In this document: positions 1 through 11,106 of the stretch, one piece after another
Numbering within the stretch: position 1 is the first letter of the stretch
Layout: every line of letters starts with the position of its first letter
Source: Saturnia japonica
Lineage: Eukaryota > Arthropoda > Insecta > Lepidoptera > Saturniidae
Assembly: GCA_033032175.1 (NCBI GenBank)
Contig: CM065310.1
Location: forward strand, 5,828,001 to 5,892,000
Direction: 5' to 3'
DNA: 64,000 bases
Position numbers and translations under genes: made by a program
The notes under the pieces: model-generated
The model's input: the letters and a program-made list of their open reading frames with translations, nothing else
Databases searched by the model: none
Told to the model about the DNA's origin: nothing

Positions 1-207
1 AATAACGTGAAACCTATATTGTAAAAAATATCTATACTGTACCATTGACACACATAAGTTAATACTTTGTAACGATATGTGATGTAAACTACAATAATTA
101 CTTAGATATGTATGTCTTGTTGTTATAAAATCCGTGTTCGAATATGTTTATATAACAAAATTTATACATACATAATAAATACTAGCGACTAGCTATTTAT
201 CGTAAAA

Positions 208-455
208 TATTTTTAGAATCGAATCAGTAGTTCCAGAGATTTCCTCCTACATCCAAAATCACAAACTTAACATCATTTTAATATAACTAATGCTTTGCCC
301 GCGGCTTCGATCGCGTCATAGTTTAGTTAAGTCCCATCTTTACTTTCTAACTGAATTGCTAAATGCAAATATTCATAGATCTATCTATCTTCAAAAATGA
401 CGGAGTTTCATACTAACTTTCATCTCTTTTTCATCACGTTGAGTTTCCAAAAATC
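208..455 (+). repeat. Lepidopteran interspersed-repeat tail and head (degenerate)
   Basis: A motif like 'cagtagttccagagat' at 226-241 matches the tail phrase common in lepidopteran RTE-like repeats. At about 288-330 comes the head phrase 'tgcccgcggcttcgatcgcg', which starts several other repeats here, followed by 'catactaactttcatctc', also typical of such repeats. This looks like two abutting decayed copies. Family recognition is from memory; the boundaries are approximate. Confidence 0.5.
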
Positions 456-1325
456 CTTCCTACAATGTAAAAGGATCAGTAGTCTGGTTCACGCGTTGAT
501 ATGTCACTAGGTAAGTCAATTAGTTACGAAATCCATAAGTTGGCGCCAACGTTGAAGTGTCAAAGAAGAAGACGGATACTCTTTCATACAGACATGGGCC
601 TGGGTAAAAAAAAGAGATGTAAAAATATGAAAACCATGTAAATTAATAGCTAATGCATTATCAAACAGTCAGTGAAAATTAAGCGGATTTTTTGCAATCT
701 AAAAACAGAGATTTAGGATATTTCGTAAAAGCGAAGTCATGTAATAAACTTCAATGAAACTATTTTTGAAGTAGGATTAATATTAAAATGTTTATTATCT
801 TTTAAAGTCATTAGTTTATTTATTTTATTGATTGTGAATTTTAATGATATTGTACGATTTTGAAAACAAAAGTATATTCGATTTTTCAAAACCATATTTC
901 AACTAATTACATTCTGGGCCCAGAAATACCCGTCTCCTTTTAATTCTCATTATCGTTTTTCTGAAGTTGTTTTTTGGGTGGTTTAATAGAGGTTATGGTC
1001 TTTCTCGCACGAGGCTATTTGCAAACGACTCGCGTTTAATACGAAGTCGCAGTTTGTTCGTTTCTTAGTCGACTATGCCTTTCTAAATCAACCATTCATC
1101 CGATTGCAATTAAATTTTGGTAATTTTGTGCGCTCATCCGTAAAATTGTTGTTATTCCACAATCAGTTGACAACATGTGACTCGCGAGTCGTTTCATTTT
1201 GATGACAACGGGAAGGACATGGCGGTTAATAGTTACTAAAAAATAAAATATAATGTTTAAATACAGAGATTTTTACGTTTGTATAAAATTGCTAAGTGCA
1301 TCAATAGATACTTCTTTTTACTCAC
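456..1325. other. AT-rich stretch with no recognisable gene
   Basis: No ORF, RNA gene or clear repeat boundary is supported here. Bases 1075-1135 resemble the phrase 'catccgattgcaattaaatt' found in insect interspersed repeats, but the match is too short to delimit an element. Confidence 0.4.
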
Positions 1326-1452
1326 CGACGAGCAATTGTTGTGTATTATCATAACCTTGTAGCTCCACATATCCATCTTCGTCGAAAACAATGTGCCAGA
1401 AATTATGTTCGTTTAAAAAATTATAATAATTTAGTGGAGTTGTAGTAGGTAT
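1326..1452 (-). CDS. Candidate internal exon of an unidentified host gene
   Basis: On the minus strand, 127 bases are open in one frame (42 codons plus one base) and end at a strong splice donor (GTCG|GTGAGTAA; donor complement at 1321-1325). An AG acceptor (complement at 1453-1454) lies at the other end. The peptide contains the stretches NEHNFWHIVFDEDGY and VELQGYDNTQ. Its varied composition and codons (GAC, GAA, GTG, CTC) are unlike translated AT-rich junk. I do not recognise the family. The acceptor falls close to, possibly inside, the start of the neighbouring family A repeat, so the 5' boundary is uncertain and exonisation of repeat sequence is possible. No partner exon was found with confidence. 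Confidence 0.4.
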
Positions 1453-1790
1453 CTACAATTATATAGTATATTAATTGTATATACATGTTATGGTTTCCTC
1501 AGCGTAAGCCATTTAAGCGAACGAACTGATCCATTATGAACATTTTTTTTATTTGCGCTGAACTCTAAATTATTTTATAAAATAAAAGTAGCCGAAGCTA
1601 CTCCTTATAATATAAGCTATCTGCCATTGAAAGTCCCGTCAAAACCGATCCAACCGTTTCGGAGATAACCCGGAAAAGACAGACAACAATTTTAAAAATT
1701 GGTGTTTTATTATAAGTTCTATACTTATATACTTTCATATATATGCATTTAGTAAAAAACTGATATTTTGACATTACAAACAGACATCCA
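1448..1790 (+). repeat. Family A interspersed repeat, 5'-truncated copy
   Basis: Shares with full copies at 24421 and 34393 the segments 'cagcgtaagccatttaagcg', 'ccgtttcggagataacccgg', 'atatactttcatat', and the closing 'cattacaaacagacat'. The family head (tgcccgtggcttcgctcacg) is missing, so this is a truncated member. Non-coding. Confidence 0.75.
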
Positions 1791-3689
1791 CGCTTCCACG
1801 CCTGGTACTGAAATTATTTCTTAGATTAATTAAGGCGTGCATTACAAGTTACAACGTTTCTTTAAAATCTAGATCGTTCATATCTTCATGTGGAATCATT
1901 ATTCTTTCATTAGGAATGCCATCAACAGATAGATTATACGAAATATTATAAATTCAAGTAACATGTAGGAATCGCCATCTATTAACAGTTTGTTTTGTGC
2001 GAAGTATACTCATGGATCAGCTAGTACATTTTTAGTATCCATAATAAATAATACATAATAAATGTGTTGAAAAGAGAAATTAGCGATAGATACATTAGAT
2101 AGATGTATTATATATATACACTCGTCTTCTTTATTAATTAATTAATGCAGTTTGTGACTGTTTATAATTCCGCTGACACTTATTCACAATTTAAAGGGTA
2201 CCTCGTAAAGTTTAAGAGGTATTTTACAGTTTCTTCGAGCGTTAACAAATTATATACGGGGTTATTCGCCTGTTTTGTTGTCTGTACCACAACTAACAAT
2301 TCTGAGTATTCGTGTACGTAAATGCTTCCTTTGAAGTTTTATACAAATAAAGCAAATTTAACAACTCAAATGCTGGTTGAAGCGATCTGTGTCTTTGTAG
2401 AAGCGCATAAGAAACTGCGTCGAAGAATCTTGTTTCAAATACTATAATGAGTGTGAGTTATTCAGTAAAGAGATTCATAGTAGGTACTGCAATTGTAACA
2501 TAATGGTGAAATGCTTTAGAATACTCGCCAGACGACTTGCTAGATTATAGTGTTAAAACTTCGACTAAATTGTTAGTCATGTACGTATATAAAAAAGTCT
2601 TTGGAAACCGCTCGACCCCAAGCCCGGTGAAGCTGTAAAAGCTGTCTGAAGCTTCAGGGCCCTTGGCTAACAGATCGAAAAAAGAAGCCCCTCTTAGTCA
2701 CTTGCGAATATCCAACTTTTTGTATTCTTGCCACTACTATAGAACTAAATTGTAAATTATTGATATTTTATTAGCGTTTCGAGCGCTGATTTTTTATTAC
2801 GTTAAGTCACGGGTTAAAGAAAGGAACCTACCACCTCACATGAAAACTATATTTATGCCCGTCTCGTCAGCTAACGCCAGGTATGTTTGTGGACAAAAGC
2901 TACTGTATTAAGCAACAAAAGTGTTCCTTGCTTCTTACAACAACGTGTGAGTGTATTGTGCAGACCAGCATGACAGCGACGTGTAGAGAAAGATTGGTGT
3001 TCTATCTGTGGTCGCTCTTGTTTTTGATTGCAATGTACTTACCATTAGTTATAGTGACGTCATTTTGCCGTACCATAAAAAATATAACAAAATAGTTTTA
3101 CCCTCACCTTTGGCTTCATTCATAATAAGCGAAAAAAAGATAAAAGCGAAAAATTTAATACAGTTTTTTTGTATTGTATACGAGCTTATTTATATGTTAT
3201 TCTTTGATATTGTTAAAAAATGTAGACACTTTATACGTGTCTGTTGCCGGCTGTCTAGACATGCACGGAATAAATAAATAATTACGATGCTCATACTGAA
3301 ATAGTGGATAATATTGTGTATTTTCCATATTTTTTACAATAAAGTACGTAAATATATTTTTTTTACGAAATTGAAATATCGACCGGGAATGCTATAAGTC
3401 GCTAGAATAGTTCTTAGCTATATTTAACCAACTCAAAACACGAATTCAGTTCTATTAAAGTTCAGTTAATAATGTGTTTCTACCCAATGATGTTTTATAA
3501 ATAGACGCGTTATACTCTAACTAAAAGCTAACTAAAAGCAAACTGGCACAAATATTGTTATCAGCATGTTGTAACAAAAGGGATAGAAAATCACAGCGTA
3601 AGGCGGAAACTATGTTGTTAAAAAAGGATAAAAGTTTCTTCTCGCTCACGCCGGTATCAAGTTGAAAGTGAACTGAGGGCAATTGCTCC
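1791..3689. other. AT-rich DNA without a supported gene
   Basis: Only short ORFs rich in AT codons occur, for example 2883-3095 and 3008-3277, which overlap in two frames and resemble no family. A somewhat GC-richer patch at 2610-2700 (accccaagcccggtgaagct) looks repeat-derived, but I cannot name it. Confidence 0.4.
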
Positions 3690-4281
3690 TTGTTTGTTTA
3701 AACACGCTAATCTTTGGAACTACCAGTCGGTTTCAAAAAACTCTTTTTGTATATGATAGCCAGATTCACGAGGAATACTAATATATCTATATAACATTAG
3801 GCTACAACTCTCAGTTAGCCTTAAATATTGATTTTTGTTAAGTCGGAAGTTGAAGCCCTCTCGAACTGCTTTATTCGCGTTCGCTGGATTAATGGTTAAT
3901 AATACGTAAATACAATGTTCTACTAAAATATTGCCCCTTAGTATATCTAAAAAGAGACCGCGATAACATATGCATATCTCTTATACGTAAGACACAATAA
4001 TGTATTTTGCGATTGTTTTTTGAAGATTTTTTTTACTATTTTTATTTTAGGTATAGCATATTAATCCTTACTACCAAAAGTTACTTCATCATAAATACAA
4101 TTCTATGAAGTTAAATTTTACTTTTTATATAATGTGATTTGGACACAGGAGATAATGAAAAATTAAAATATTTTGTACTTGCGGGAAGTGAGAACAATTA
4201 TGATAGGCTACATGGGTGCGTGGACGGCGCGGTGTTTGTCGGACAAAATTAACATGGGTGAAACCGTGGGGCACAGCTAGT
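3690..4281 (-). repeat. Family E repeat, nearly full-length copy 1
   Basis: Read on the minus strand it starts 'ctagctgtgccccacggttt' and ends in 'agttccaaagattagcgtg' plus a run like 'aaacaaacaagg'. It aligns over its whole length (about 590 bp, with small indels) to 62503-63089. Head and tail match lepidopteran non-autonomous repeats whose tail reads 'gagattagcgcgttcaaac'. No coding capacity. The 62-codon minus ORF at 4125-4313 overlaps its head and is not a gene. Confidence 0.8.
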
Positions 4282-4379
4282 GTCTTTATAAATCCAACTA
4301 GATGGCCCATCATTTACCAGGTGTAACACCATAGTTGCACGCTTAGCTGTTCAATTTAATTCCCTCCTCTCCTTTCCAC

Positions 4380-4589
4380 AACGGTTCGGACTTTCGCAAT
4401 CACAGTATTACGGCACCCTCCATCTCAGCACGAAATAATCAGTTCTCTATAACATATCTTTATCATACCGTGGAACTGTGGAACCATCTTCTGGCCAATT
4501 TGTTACCTTCATATTACGAAATGGGTTCCTTTAAGCGTAACGTGAAGATATATTTATTCAGGCCGGCATGGCAGCGAAAGATGAAATAG
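4380..4589 (+). pseudogene. LINE reverse-transcriptase C-terminal remnant
   Basis: Frame 4467-4589 reads 40 residues to a stop, including TVELWNHLLANLLPSYYEMG and SFKRNVKIYL. This matches the usual end of jockey/CR1-like reverse transcriptases (a LWNSLP-type motif, then a Y..GSFKR.V..HL-type motif). Upstream sequence to about 4380 can be partly read in shifted frames (RTV.TFAI). The 5' part is absent, as expected for a 5'-truncated LINE copy. A closely related tail is at 17376-17519. Confidence 0.65.
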
Positions 4590-4592
4590 TCA

Positions 4593-4610
4593 AGTAGTAG
4601 TAGTAGTAGT
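4593..4610. repeat. (AGT)6 microsatellite
   Basis: Six perfect AGT units directly follow the LINE stop codon, a common position for LINE tail microsatellites. Confidence 0.9.
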
Positions 4611-4611
4611 A

Positions 4612-4790
4612 TTAAGAAATAACAAAACAAGGTTAATGATTTTGAAGAGTTTCCTCGTATATCTTCAAAGTTGAAGGTCCAATGCGAAAGACATTGAAAT
4701 GGAACCACCCTTAAGGTATCTCCTATCCAACAAAAAGAGAATCATCCAAATTGGTTCATAAAGAAAAGTTATGGCTGAACAAGTAAATAA
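4612..4790 (-). repeat. Family B interspersed repeat, reverse copy
   Basis: Read in reverse it carries the family B landmarks: 'ccataacttttctttatgaa', 'attctctttttgttgg', 'attggaccttcaactttgaa' with minor changes, and 'aactcttcaaaatcatt'. The same order is seen at 20700, 31205 and 34180. No coding content; the 64-codon ORF here is a shadow. Confidence 0.75.
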
Positions 4791-5510
4791 AAAAATACTT
4801 TAGAATTGAGCAACCTCACGTCGTTTGTTGAAGTCAGTTAAAAAGAACATAACTAACTGAACATAAATCATTCCTTGTTTGTAATAATTATTGTTATCTT
4901 AATTAAAACTAATTAACTCACGTACAATTTTATGTACCCTTTTATGTAGTTAATATGCAGGAAGTTTGTGAACTTTCAACAACATGAAACATGTACTTAA
5001 TTTTCTCTCACGACAAAGGTCTCTGTTGGTCGAAGGTTAAATTAGTCTTATATAAACAAGTACCTACACACGAAGATTATGCTCAGGTCGCCTTATTTAA
5101 ACTCAAACCATATTTCTAAATTTATTTATGAAATGCACATTAAGCTAATGGATGTTTTCACTTCAATTATTAATTTACAAAAAAAAAAGCAAAATTTGGA
5201 ACAGTGACAGCTCAGTGAAGCATGTTCGTGATGAAACAATAGCATGTGATAGGGATAGATTATGCTGCCAAATGCTATGTGAAAATTCATAATATCATAC
5301 ATATTATGAATTTTTGGTAAGATATGAGTGCTTCATATTTTTGAAGAATATTTAATATTGAAGTTTTTTTAGGACGGTCAATGTTTTCAATTCTTATTGG
5401 CATACAATTACAATACCATACACATAGTGAGTCTAAACTTAAACCTTAAAGAAACAAATAAGCTATTAAAAAATTTTTTCTATGCAGAAGTCGCGGTTAC
5501 CAGATATTAA
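4791..5510. other. AT-rich DNA; one perfect hairpin
   Basis: No gene is supported. A perfect 14-bp inverted repeat with a 5-base loop lies at 5282-5314 and is listed separately. Confidence 0.4.
5282..5314. repeat. Perfect 14-bp inverted repeat (hairpin)
   Basis: Arms 5282-5295 (aaaattcataatat) and 5301-5314 are exact reverse complements around the loop 'catac'. It is AT-rich, with no terminator context expected in this genome. It may be a small foldback or chance. Confidence 0.8.
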
Positions 5511-5691
5511 GTATTATAAATGCGAAAGTTAGTTTGTTTGCTTGTTACACAATCCTGCAAAAATAGCTAAACGGATTTGAATGAAATTTGGCACACAGAT
5601 AGCTTCTATAACGGAATTAAAAAATAGTATACTTTTATCACGGTCAATTTTTTTTGTTAACGGGAGCAGAGCCGAGGGCACCGCTAGTATT
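5511..5691 (+). repeat. Family F repeat (lepidopteran non-coding interspersed repeat)
   Basis: Runs from 'tataaatgcgaaagttag' through 'gaatgaaatttggcacacag' to 'gggagcagagccgagggcac' and 'cgctagt'. This is a very common insect repeat layout. Related sequence is at 23945-24150 and 25965-26110. Confidence 0.75.
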
Positions 5692-6839
5692 TAATTAAAG
5701 CATTAATTTATTCCACTGACGTCAGTTATTAACTGTCATAAAAATTATAGATAACTTAACTGTAACAAAAAATCATATACAGATAACAGTAAAAATAAAG
5801 TCGACATACTTTCAATTTAAGATCCATAGACTTAATGTATATGTATATACATCTATGATAAGATCCAATTCTCATGTTTATTTGATTTTATGAATAAATC
5901 AAAATAAAAGAATCGAAGACTTTAACAAAATGTATTCAGTAACTGTTTATAAACCGTAAGAAGTATTTCTGTTGAGACAAAAAGCGTTACAGGGGACGAG
6001 TAAAGAAATAAAAATATCGAAAAGAAATAAAGTCTTATGTGAATGTTTGTACGTAAAAAAGTAGTTACATAAAAGTTGGTCCAAAAACGGAGTGAGTTAA
6101 TGATGAAATGAACGAAAACTTTTAACTCGTGGTTTGGTTAAGATAAGTCTAGCGAGAACTTGACTTTATAATCATCAATAATGTAGTTAGAAGTAAGACA
6201 GAAAGCGATAGGATCAATAAAATTTTGTTGTCTTCCTGAGAAAATGATATTTTAGAAGAATAAGTCATTCGTGAGAATTTTTTGTAAATAGTATGCAAAA
6301 TTATATAAAACTTTCACTTCAGTTTAACATTTATTATTGCACCTTTGGTTACAACGGCATCATGAAAATTATTCATCTACTAAAGTTTCATTCCCAAATG
6401 AATAGACGGATCTTTTAATTCATTTACGTAAATGTTTCTTTTAATTTTACGAAACAGTTCTTATTCTTAATAAAATATATTTTGCAGTTTGAAGTACTAA
6501 AACTAAATCATTAATGTACGTGTGAAGAATTTTAGAATTATCTTTTTTTAACAGTGTTTAAGGATAATGTGATGCTTTCATTACTTTTACTACTGATCTT
6601 CCCTTGATGTAGTCATCTAGATTCTAGAACAACAAACATTGGTAATTCGATTCGGCTCATAAATCTTAGGGCTGCTTAAAATGCGAAGGTAGTCAAAACA
6701 CGTGGATTCTCACTTACAACTAACGCAATGTATGACCTCAGCAAACTGCAAATTTGCATACTGTTCTTATGAAATATATCAAATCTGCACAAAACTACTG
6801 TAGTTTCGCTTTGTGTACCTATATACATTTTTTATACAA
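5692..6839. other. AT-rich DNA, nothing recognised
   Basis: No ORF of credible composition, no tRNA-like boxes and no repeat boundary that I can support. Confidence 0.4.
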
Positions 6840-7115
6840 CTAAGATGGGGGAACCAAGCATGTGGCCCTCTTTATGTTAGACGGCTTCCAATTGCCTATG
6901 GCCGATAGAAAAGGAACATAAAAATAAGAAATTCTAGCGCATTGCCGACCTTGAATCTCGAGAAGCTTCGGAGACCCTACTCACTGCAAGAACACAACAA
7001 CAAGGTTATTTGGTTACAATCTTCTTTAGGGTGGATGGAGGTATTTCACCAGTCGGACTACTCCAAGTAGAGAGAAATCTTCAAAGAAATATCTCCGTGC
7101 CCTACCACTCTAATA
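6840..7115 (+). repeat. Probable non-LTR retrotransposon 3' region fragment
   Basis: Contains 'tggaggtatttcaccagtcg' and 'gactactccaagtagag' followed by 'ctccgtgccctacc', a phrase order I associate with lepidopteran LINE or SINE 3' regions. It stands out as less AT-rich than its flanks. Recognition is from memory and the boundaries are uncertain. Confidence 0.4.
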
Positions 7116-7342
7116 AAAACCTCTACCTCTCTTTATATTGAAGTATATTTTAAGCGTTAAGAAGATCAATATACCTATTAATGGATAACATACCTAATAC
7201 AGTATATTCTCAATACGCTTCTATGGAATTTTAATAATAAAAGCGTCGAAATGCTTTCAGTCGAAAATTCTGATGGCATTTTTAATATTCCAATGCTTCC
7301 GTTATTTTAATAATTTAAGTGCTTACGTATTATATTCATAAC

Positions 7343-7610
7343 AATGGAGTCGGAAGGATGCTGAGACATCCAAGTCTACCTGCGTGTGGTATACTCTTTT
7401 GGGACAGTTCAACTGGTAAAGTACCTCCCCTCCACCCTTTAGAAGATGGTCGCTAAATAACCATCGGTGAATAGGGTTTCCAGCGCTCCGTGGGGAAGGG
7501 GGGTTCAAGAGGACAACACGCTAGTGATACTTCTGGTGTCACAAGTGTCCATAGGCTACGATAACCGTTTACCATCAGGCGTACGCTTGTTTGTTACCAT
7601 ATTTGTACAA
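7343..7610 (+). repeat. Lepidopteran LINE 3'-untranslated-region copy
   Basis: Contains in order 'tggtaaagtacctcccctcc', 'atagggtttccagcgctccg', 'gtgtcacaagtgtccatagg' and 'cgtttaccatcaggcgtacg'. I recognise this as the 3' tail of an abundant lepidopteran non-LTR element (typically ending ..TTACCATCAGGTGA..). Two ORFs of about 60 codons (7323-7508 minus, 7467-7661 plus) overlap it and are not genes. Confidence 0.65.
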
Positions 7611-8694
7611 AAAACAATCAATCAAGAAATTTTAGTGATGAGGCAAAAGTACCCGATTTGATCACGACGACCGTGGCATACACTTAGGTAGTTTGACGAC
7701 TGTCGGTATCTATAGCGCTGGTAGAAACTCTGATTTCATGCTTTCGTACCTTACCTTAAACAAATCAGGTGAAATACGCATTATACCGAGCTCGGAATAA
7801 AATCATATTATGGCATTAATGTATATTAAGTAATGTACTATTAAGCCCGTGGGAGATATCGGCATTAACTAAAATGAACGTAGCTATTAATGTTAGAGTA
7901 TGACTAAATTTCCATAATAACTGCAATTTGAAACTAATTGGCATTATAAATGATACAATTCTGTTTATTGCAAACCAGTTTTGGATATAGGTATGTCCAT
8001 GACCCGTATGACATTATTTTAAATAAGTAATATTGTTCAATGTAAGTACCTAGTGGTGATTTCATAGTCTTAGGTTGAATTATGATGACTTAATTACTAT
8101 TTAAAAAAAATTCACTTTTTAATAATATTTGCAATAATTGCAATTATACACTTTATTAAAAATTAATTGATGAGACTTACGAAATTGTACGTGTTAATAT
8201 ATGCAACGAAGTAGTTACTTAAATTTTCATTTTCGGACCTTGAAACAATGCTATCAGAAAAAATATATAGCGTTATCAGAAAAAAGAGCAATTTAAAGTA
8301 TTTTCGATATGTCACTACTTGTTTGGTTTGATTGCGCTTAATTACAAACGTCAACAATTTTGAGTAGAATCTTAACATTTCTTGAATTAGCTAAACTATT
8401 TCAGGTAATCGACTAATTTCAGTTTGGATTTTCATTTTTGAAGTAATTGTTTATAGAACGAATGAACATTTGTAGCTGCACAATATTAACTTTGATTTAG
8501 ACAACTATAATGGATTAGTTAAATTTTAGGTCACTTTTGTTATTGGACAGTATCTCATTCGTCTCCGTCGTTATTTGAAACATTTTATAGGATACAGTTA
8601 CGATGACAGAGTTCCATAACACCTCTGGTTTGTATTTCGTATATCTGAACTGCAAGCCAATAAAGCCAATTGTGGACAACATTTTATTCTCTAG
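7611..8694. other. AT-rich DNA, nothing recognised
   Basis: Contains only short AT-codon ORFs. Bases 7655-7740 are slightly GC-richer but match no family known to me. Confidence 0.4.
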
Positions 8695-9243
8695 TGACAA
8701 GATGGCATACCTGCCTTTGAGGAGTTCTCTAGTGTATCCTCGCAGTTACAGGCTTTACAACAAAAAAAATAATTATTGAGATCGGCCCACAAACAAAGAA
8801 GTTATGCCTGTATATCCATTAAAAAAATACATTACAATTAAGAACCTTCTCCTCTTTTTAAAGTCTGTTAAAAAGGAGAAAGGAAAATACATTACGTTGA
8901 TAAGAATTTGACTAGCATATAGGTCATTTATTATTCCTATACAAACTGTTTAACATGGCGACGTTGCAACTAAGTAACTACTACAGGTAAGTTATCAAGG
9001 GACGCAGGTTTTGCGGTCGTGAGTTCAAACAAGTAATTCTAAAGGTGTGCTCTCTAGGGACATCGCCTAGTATTTCAGCTGCGGTCGTTGACTTCACAGC
9101 TGAGTAAACTTCCTCTAGAATGCTTGCAAGTTTAGATCGTTTAGTTAAGATACTTTAGCTAATTTAATTTCTAATCAATGATTTAAAATTATAGTTTTGT
9201 GGCATGATAGTTTTGTGGCATGATGCGTCATATTAGCTACAAG
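8695..9243. other. Mixed unique and repeat-like DNA
   Basis: Bases 8695-8815 include 'gatcggcccacaaacaaag', like a phrase in insect repeats. At 8955-8986 an ATG in good context (aacATGG) opens ten codons that end at a consensus donor (ACAG|GTAAGT). See findings; too short to call a gene. Confidence 0.35.
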
Positions 9244-9540
9244 TACTAGCTGTGCCCGTGGCTTCGCTCACGTGGACTGCAGAAAATCGTTGATCGGGCA
9301 CATGCTTGAATCCTGCAAACCCCGCTACCGTTTATTAAAAAAAAAGAAGATTATCAGTGTTTTTTAGAAGATATATATGTACTATCGTTAATTTTTTGTT
9401 GGTCTTTTTAATGTATACAATTATGTAGTACATTGTTTTTTATATATCGTATATACTTTCATATGCTAAATGCATATGCGAAAAAGTTGTTATTTTGACA
9501 TTACAAACAGTGACTTCAATTTTATTAATTGTATATAGGT
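9244..9540 (+). repeat. Family A repeat, internally deleted copy
   Basis: Starts 'actagctgtgcccgtggctt', passes 'gttgatcgggcacatgcttg' and 'acaattatgtagtacatt', and ends 'tgacattacaaacag' and 'tcaattttattaattgtat'. Compared with 24421-24830 it lacks the middle block with 'cagcgtaagccatttaagc'. Confidence 0.8.
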
Positions 9541-9545
9541 AAATA

Positions 9546-9665
9546 AAAAATATAGAGGTTTGCCGTTGCTCGCGCGTCACGCAAAAAAAACTGGATAGAT
9601 TATGATCAAATTATATATATCACGATATCTTCATTAAATATAAAGTAATTAGAGTTTTAAGAAAC
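9546..9665 (+). repeat. Family G repeat fragment
   Basis: The segments 'gaggtttgccgttgctcgcg', 'cgtcacgcaaaaaaaactgg' and 'cacgatatcttcattaaa' correspond to both ends of the longer copy at 45520-45925. It directly follows a family A copy. Confidence 0.55.
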
Positions 9666-10489
9666 TACGATTTTTATAGTCACTACGCGTTCAACGATGT
9701 GTTTTAATAAAAACTTACATCATAAGCAGATACGTCTATGACTATGCTATTGTATGTATCATCATGTTTCCTTTAACGAAGTTTTAGTTTATAGTAAGCT
9801 ACAATTTATTCCCTCAATTAAGTTAAAAGTGTGCATGTTTGTTTCCGTGAATATTTCGTCACCCTTGTCAAGTTCTTTATATATGTTTGTATAAAGATGC
9901 CTGCACGTGACAAAACAATTTTATCCATATAATTGACAAGAGTGACGTTAGTAGTCACGGCGACAAAAGTAACTCGCGCGCGCTTACTGTAAAGATTCTG
10001 CACTTGAAGTAGGCTTTGGCGACTTATATTATTATGAAAAAAGAAGAATATGTAAATAACAAAATAAACAGTCAAAATATATATTATATACACCTTATAA
10101 AACAATATTGCTGTCATTTAGAATCGAAATGTTTCATTAAAAAAAAAATTGCCGTTTGAATTTCGCATTCCGATAATACCAAGAAATTAATTCATTTAAA
10201 AAAGACCTGTGTGAAAAGAAACAATACTTTATTTCATGGAAATGATCGCGAAGGCCCAACGAGTTACGTCATATGAATCGGAATAAGTTTAAACGTGAGA
10301 TCATAGAATTAACGTGACACACAAACACAATATATGCTCTAAGAAATGCCACAACTTGTATGCCTCAGTGTTTCGTTTCTTCGAAAGTTAATAGTATTTT
10401 TAGATATTACTTTAAACTCTATGAGTTAAAGACGTCCCATTAAAGTCGGCCACATAAGCTACGGTATGCCGGGGAGGTCTAAATGTAAT
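9666..10489. other. AT-rich DNA, no supported gene
   Basis: A 99-codon minus ORF (9818-10117) is rich in I, Y, F and T, has no recognisable domain, and lies in ordinary AT-rich sequence. I do not call it a gene. A weak donor-like site on the minus strand near 9710 follows a 17-codon open stretch but lacks a credible acceptor. Confidence 0.35.
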
Positions 10490-10985
10490 CACAGCGTTAT
10501 CAACCCGGTACCCGACCAGCATCGCACTTACTTGTTAACTCCGTAACGTCACCGCATTGTAATGCACATTTGTATACAGGAGACGCTAGCAGTCCATATG
10601 CGGACGGAGAGTGGACCACGAGTTGACAATGTGACAATAGAGCGTCGGCGTCGCGGCGGCGCGACACCACGTATACACCGATGAAAATCACTCACTAACT
10701 ACACGTCAATTGACTATGTTAACTGGTTAACCACGCGGCGTTCACTCGTCGACAGCGATAACCGTAACTGTGCAGGTAGAACGAAGTGTATATTGAGAGA
10801 GACCGGTGCATTTTTTTAAATCCTGATCAGGTGACCGATGTAAAATCGAAAATAAAGTTATTTTAGTAACACTGTGCCTATACACAGGCACAGGTTCACC
10901 GTACAGTCAGTGTCACCCATACACTACAACGCGCGGTCGATCTGCGCAGGGTCACCTGCACAGGTATATTTATCCGATAGGCAGT
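10490..10985. promoter_or_regulatory. GC/CpG-rich island, possible regulatory region
   Basis: About 500 bp are clearly richer in G+C and CpG than both flanks (for example 'gcgtcggcgtcgcggcggcg' near 10640). The block holds E-box-like caggtg and cacctg sites (10838-10843, 10952-10957), a perfect 8-bp hairpin (10872-10893), and a TCAGT arthropod-initiator-like motif near 10906. The 63-codon minus ORF at 10500-10691 has no family resemblance. A promoter, a 5' exon or a decayed element could each explain it; the regulatory call is inference. Confidence 0.25.
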
Positions 10986-11036
10986 ACCATGTATAATAAG
11001 ACATAAGGAGGTTGATTACTCATGTCAATTTTCTTT

Positions 11037-11106
11037 TTCTTATTTAGGCCACTAAATGTGCCCCGCGGTTTCACCCGTGTTAAATTTATTCGACTAACGC
11101 TCTACT
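11037..11106 (+). repeat. Family E head fragment
   Basis: Contains 'gtgccccgcggtttcacccg' followed by 'tgttaaatttattcgac', matching the first 60-70 bases of family E copies at 63516 and, in reverse, 4281 and 63089. The rest of the element is missing. Confidence 0.7.

Noticed and set aside
4125..4313. 62-codon minus ORF
   Set aside because: It lies inside the head of a family E repeat.
9711..9780. Minus-strand exon ending at GTAAGTTT
   Set aside because: There is a 17-codon open stretch, but no pyrimidine-rich acceptor and a stop immediately upstream.
9818..10117. 99-codon minus ORF
   Set aside because: Composition follows AT content (I, Y, F, V, T) and no domain or splice support is seen.
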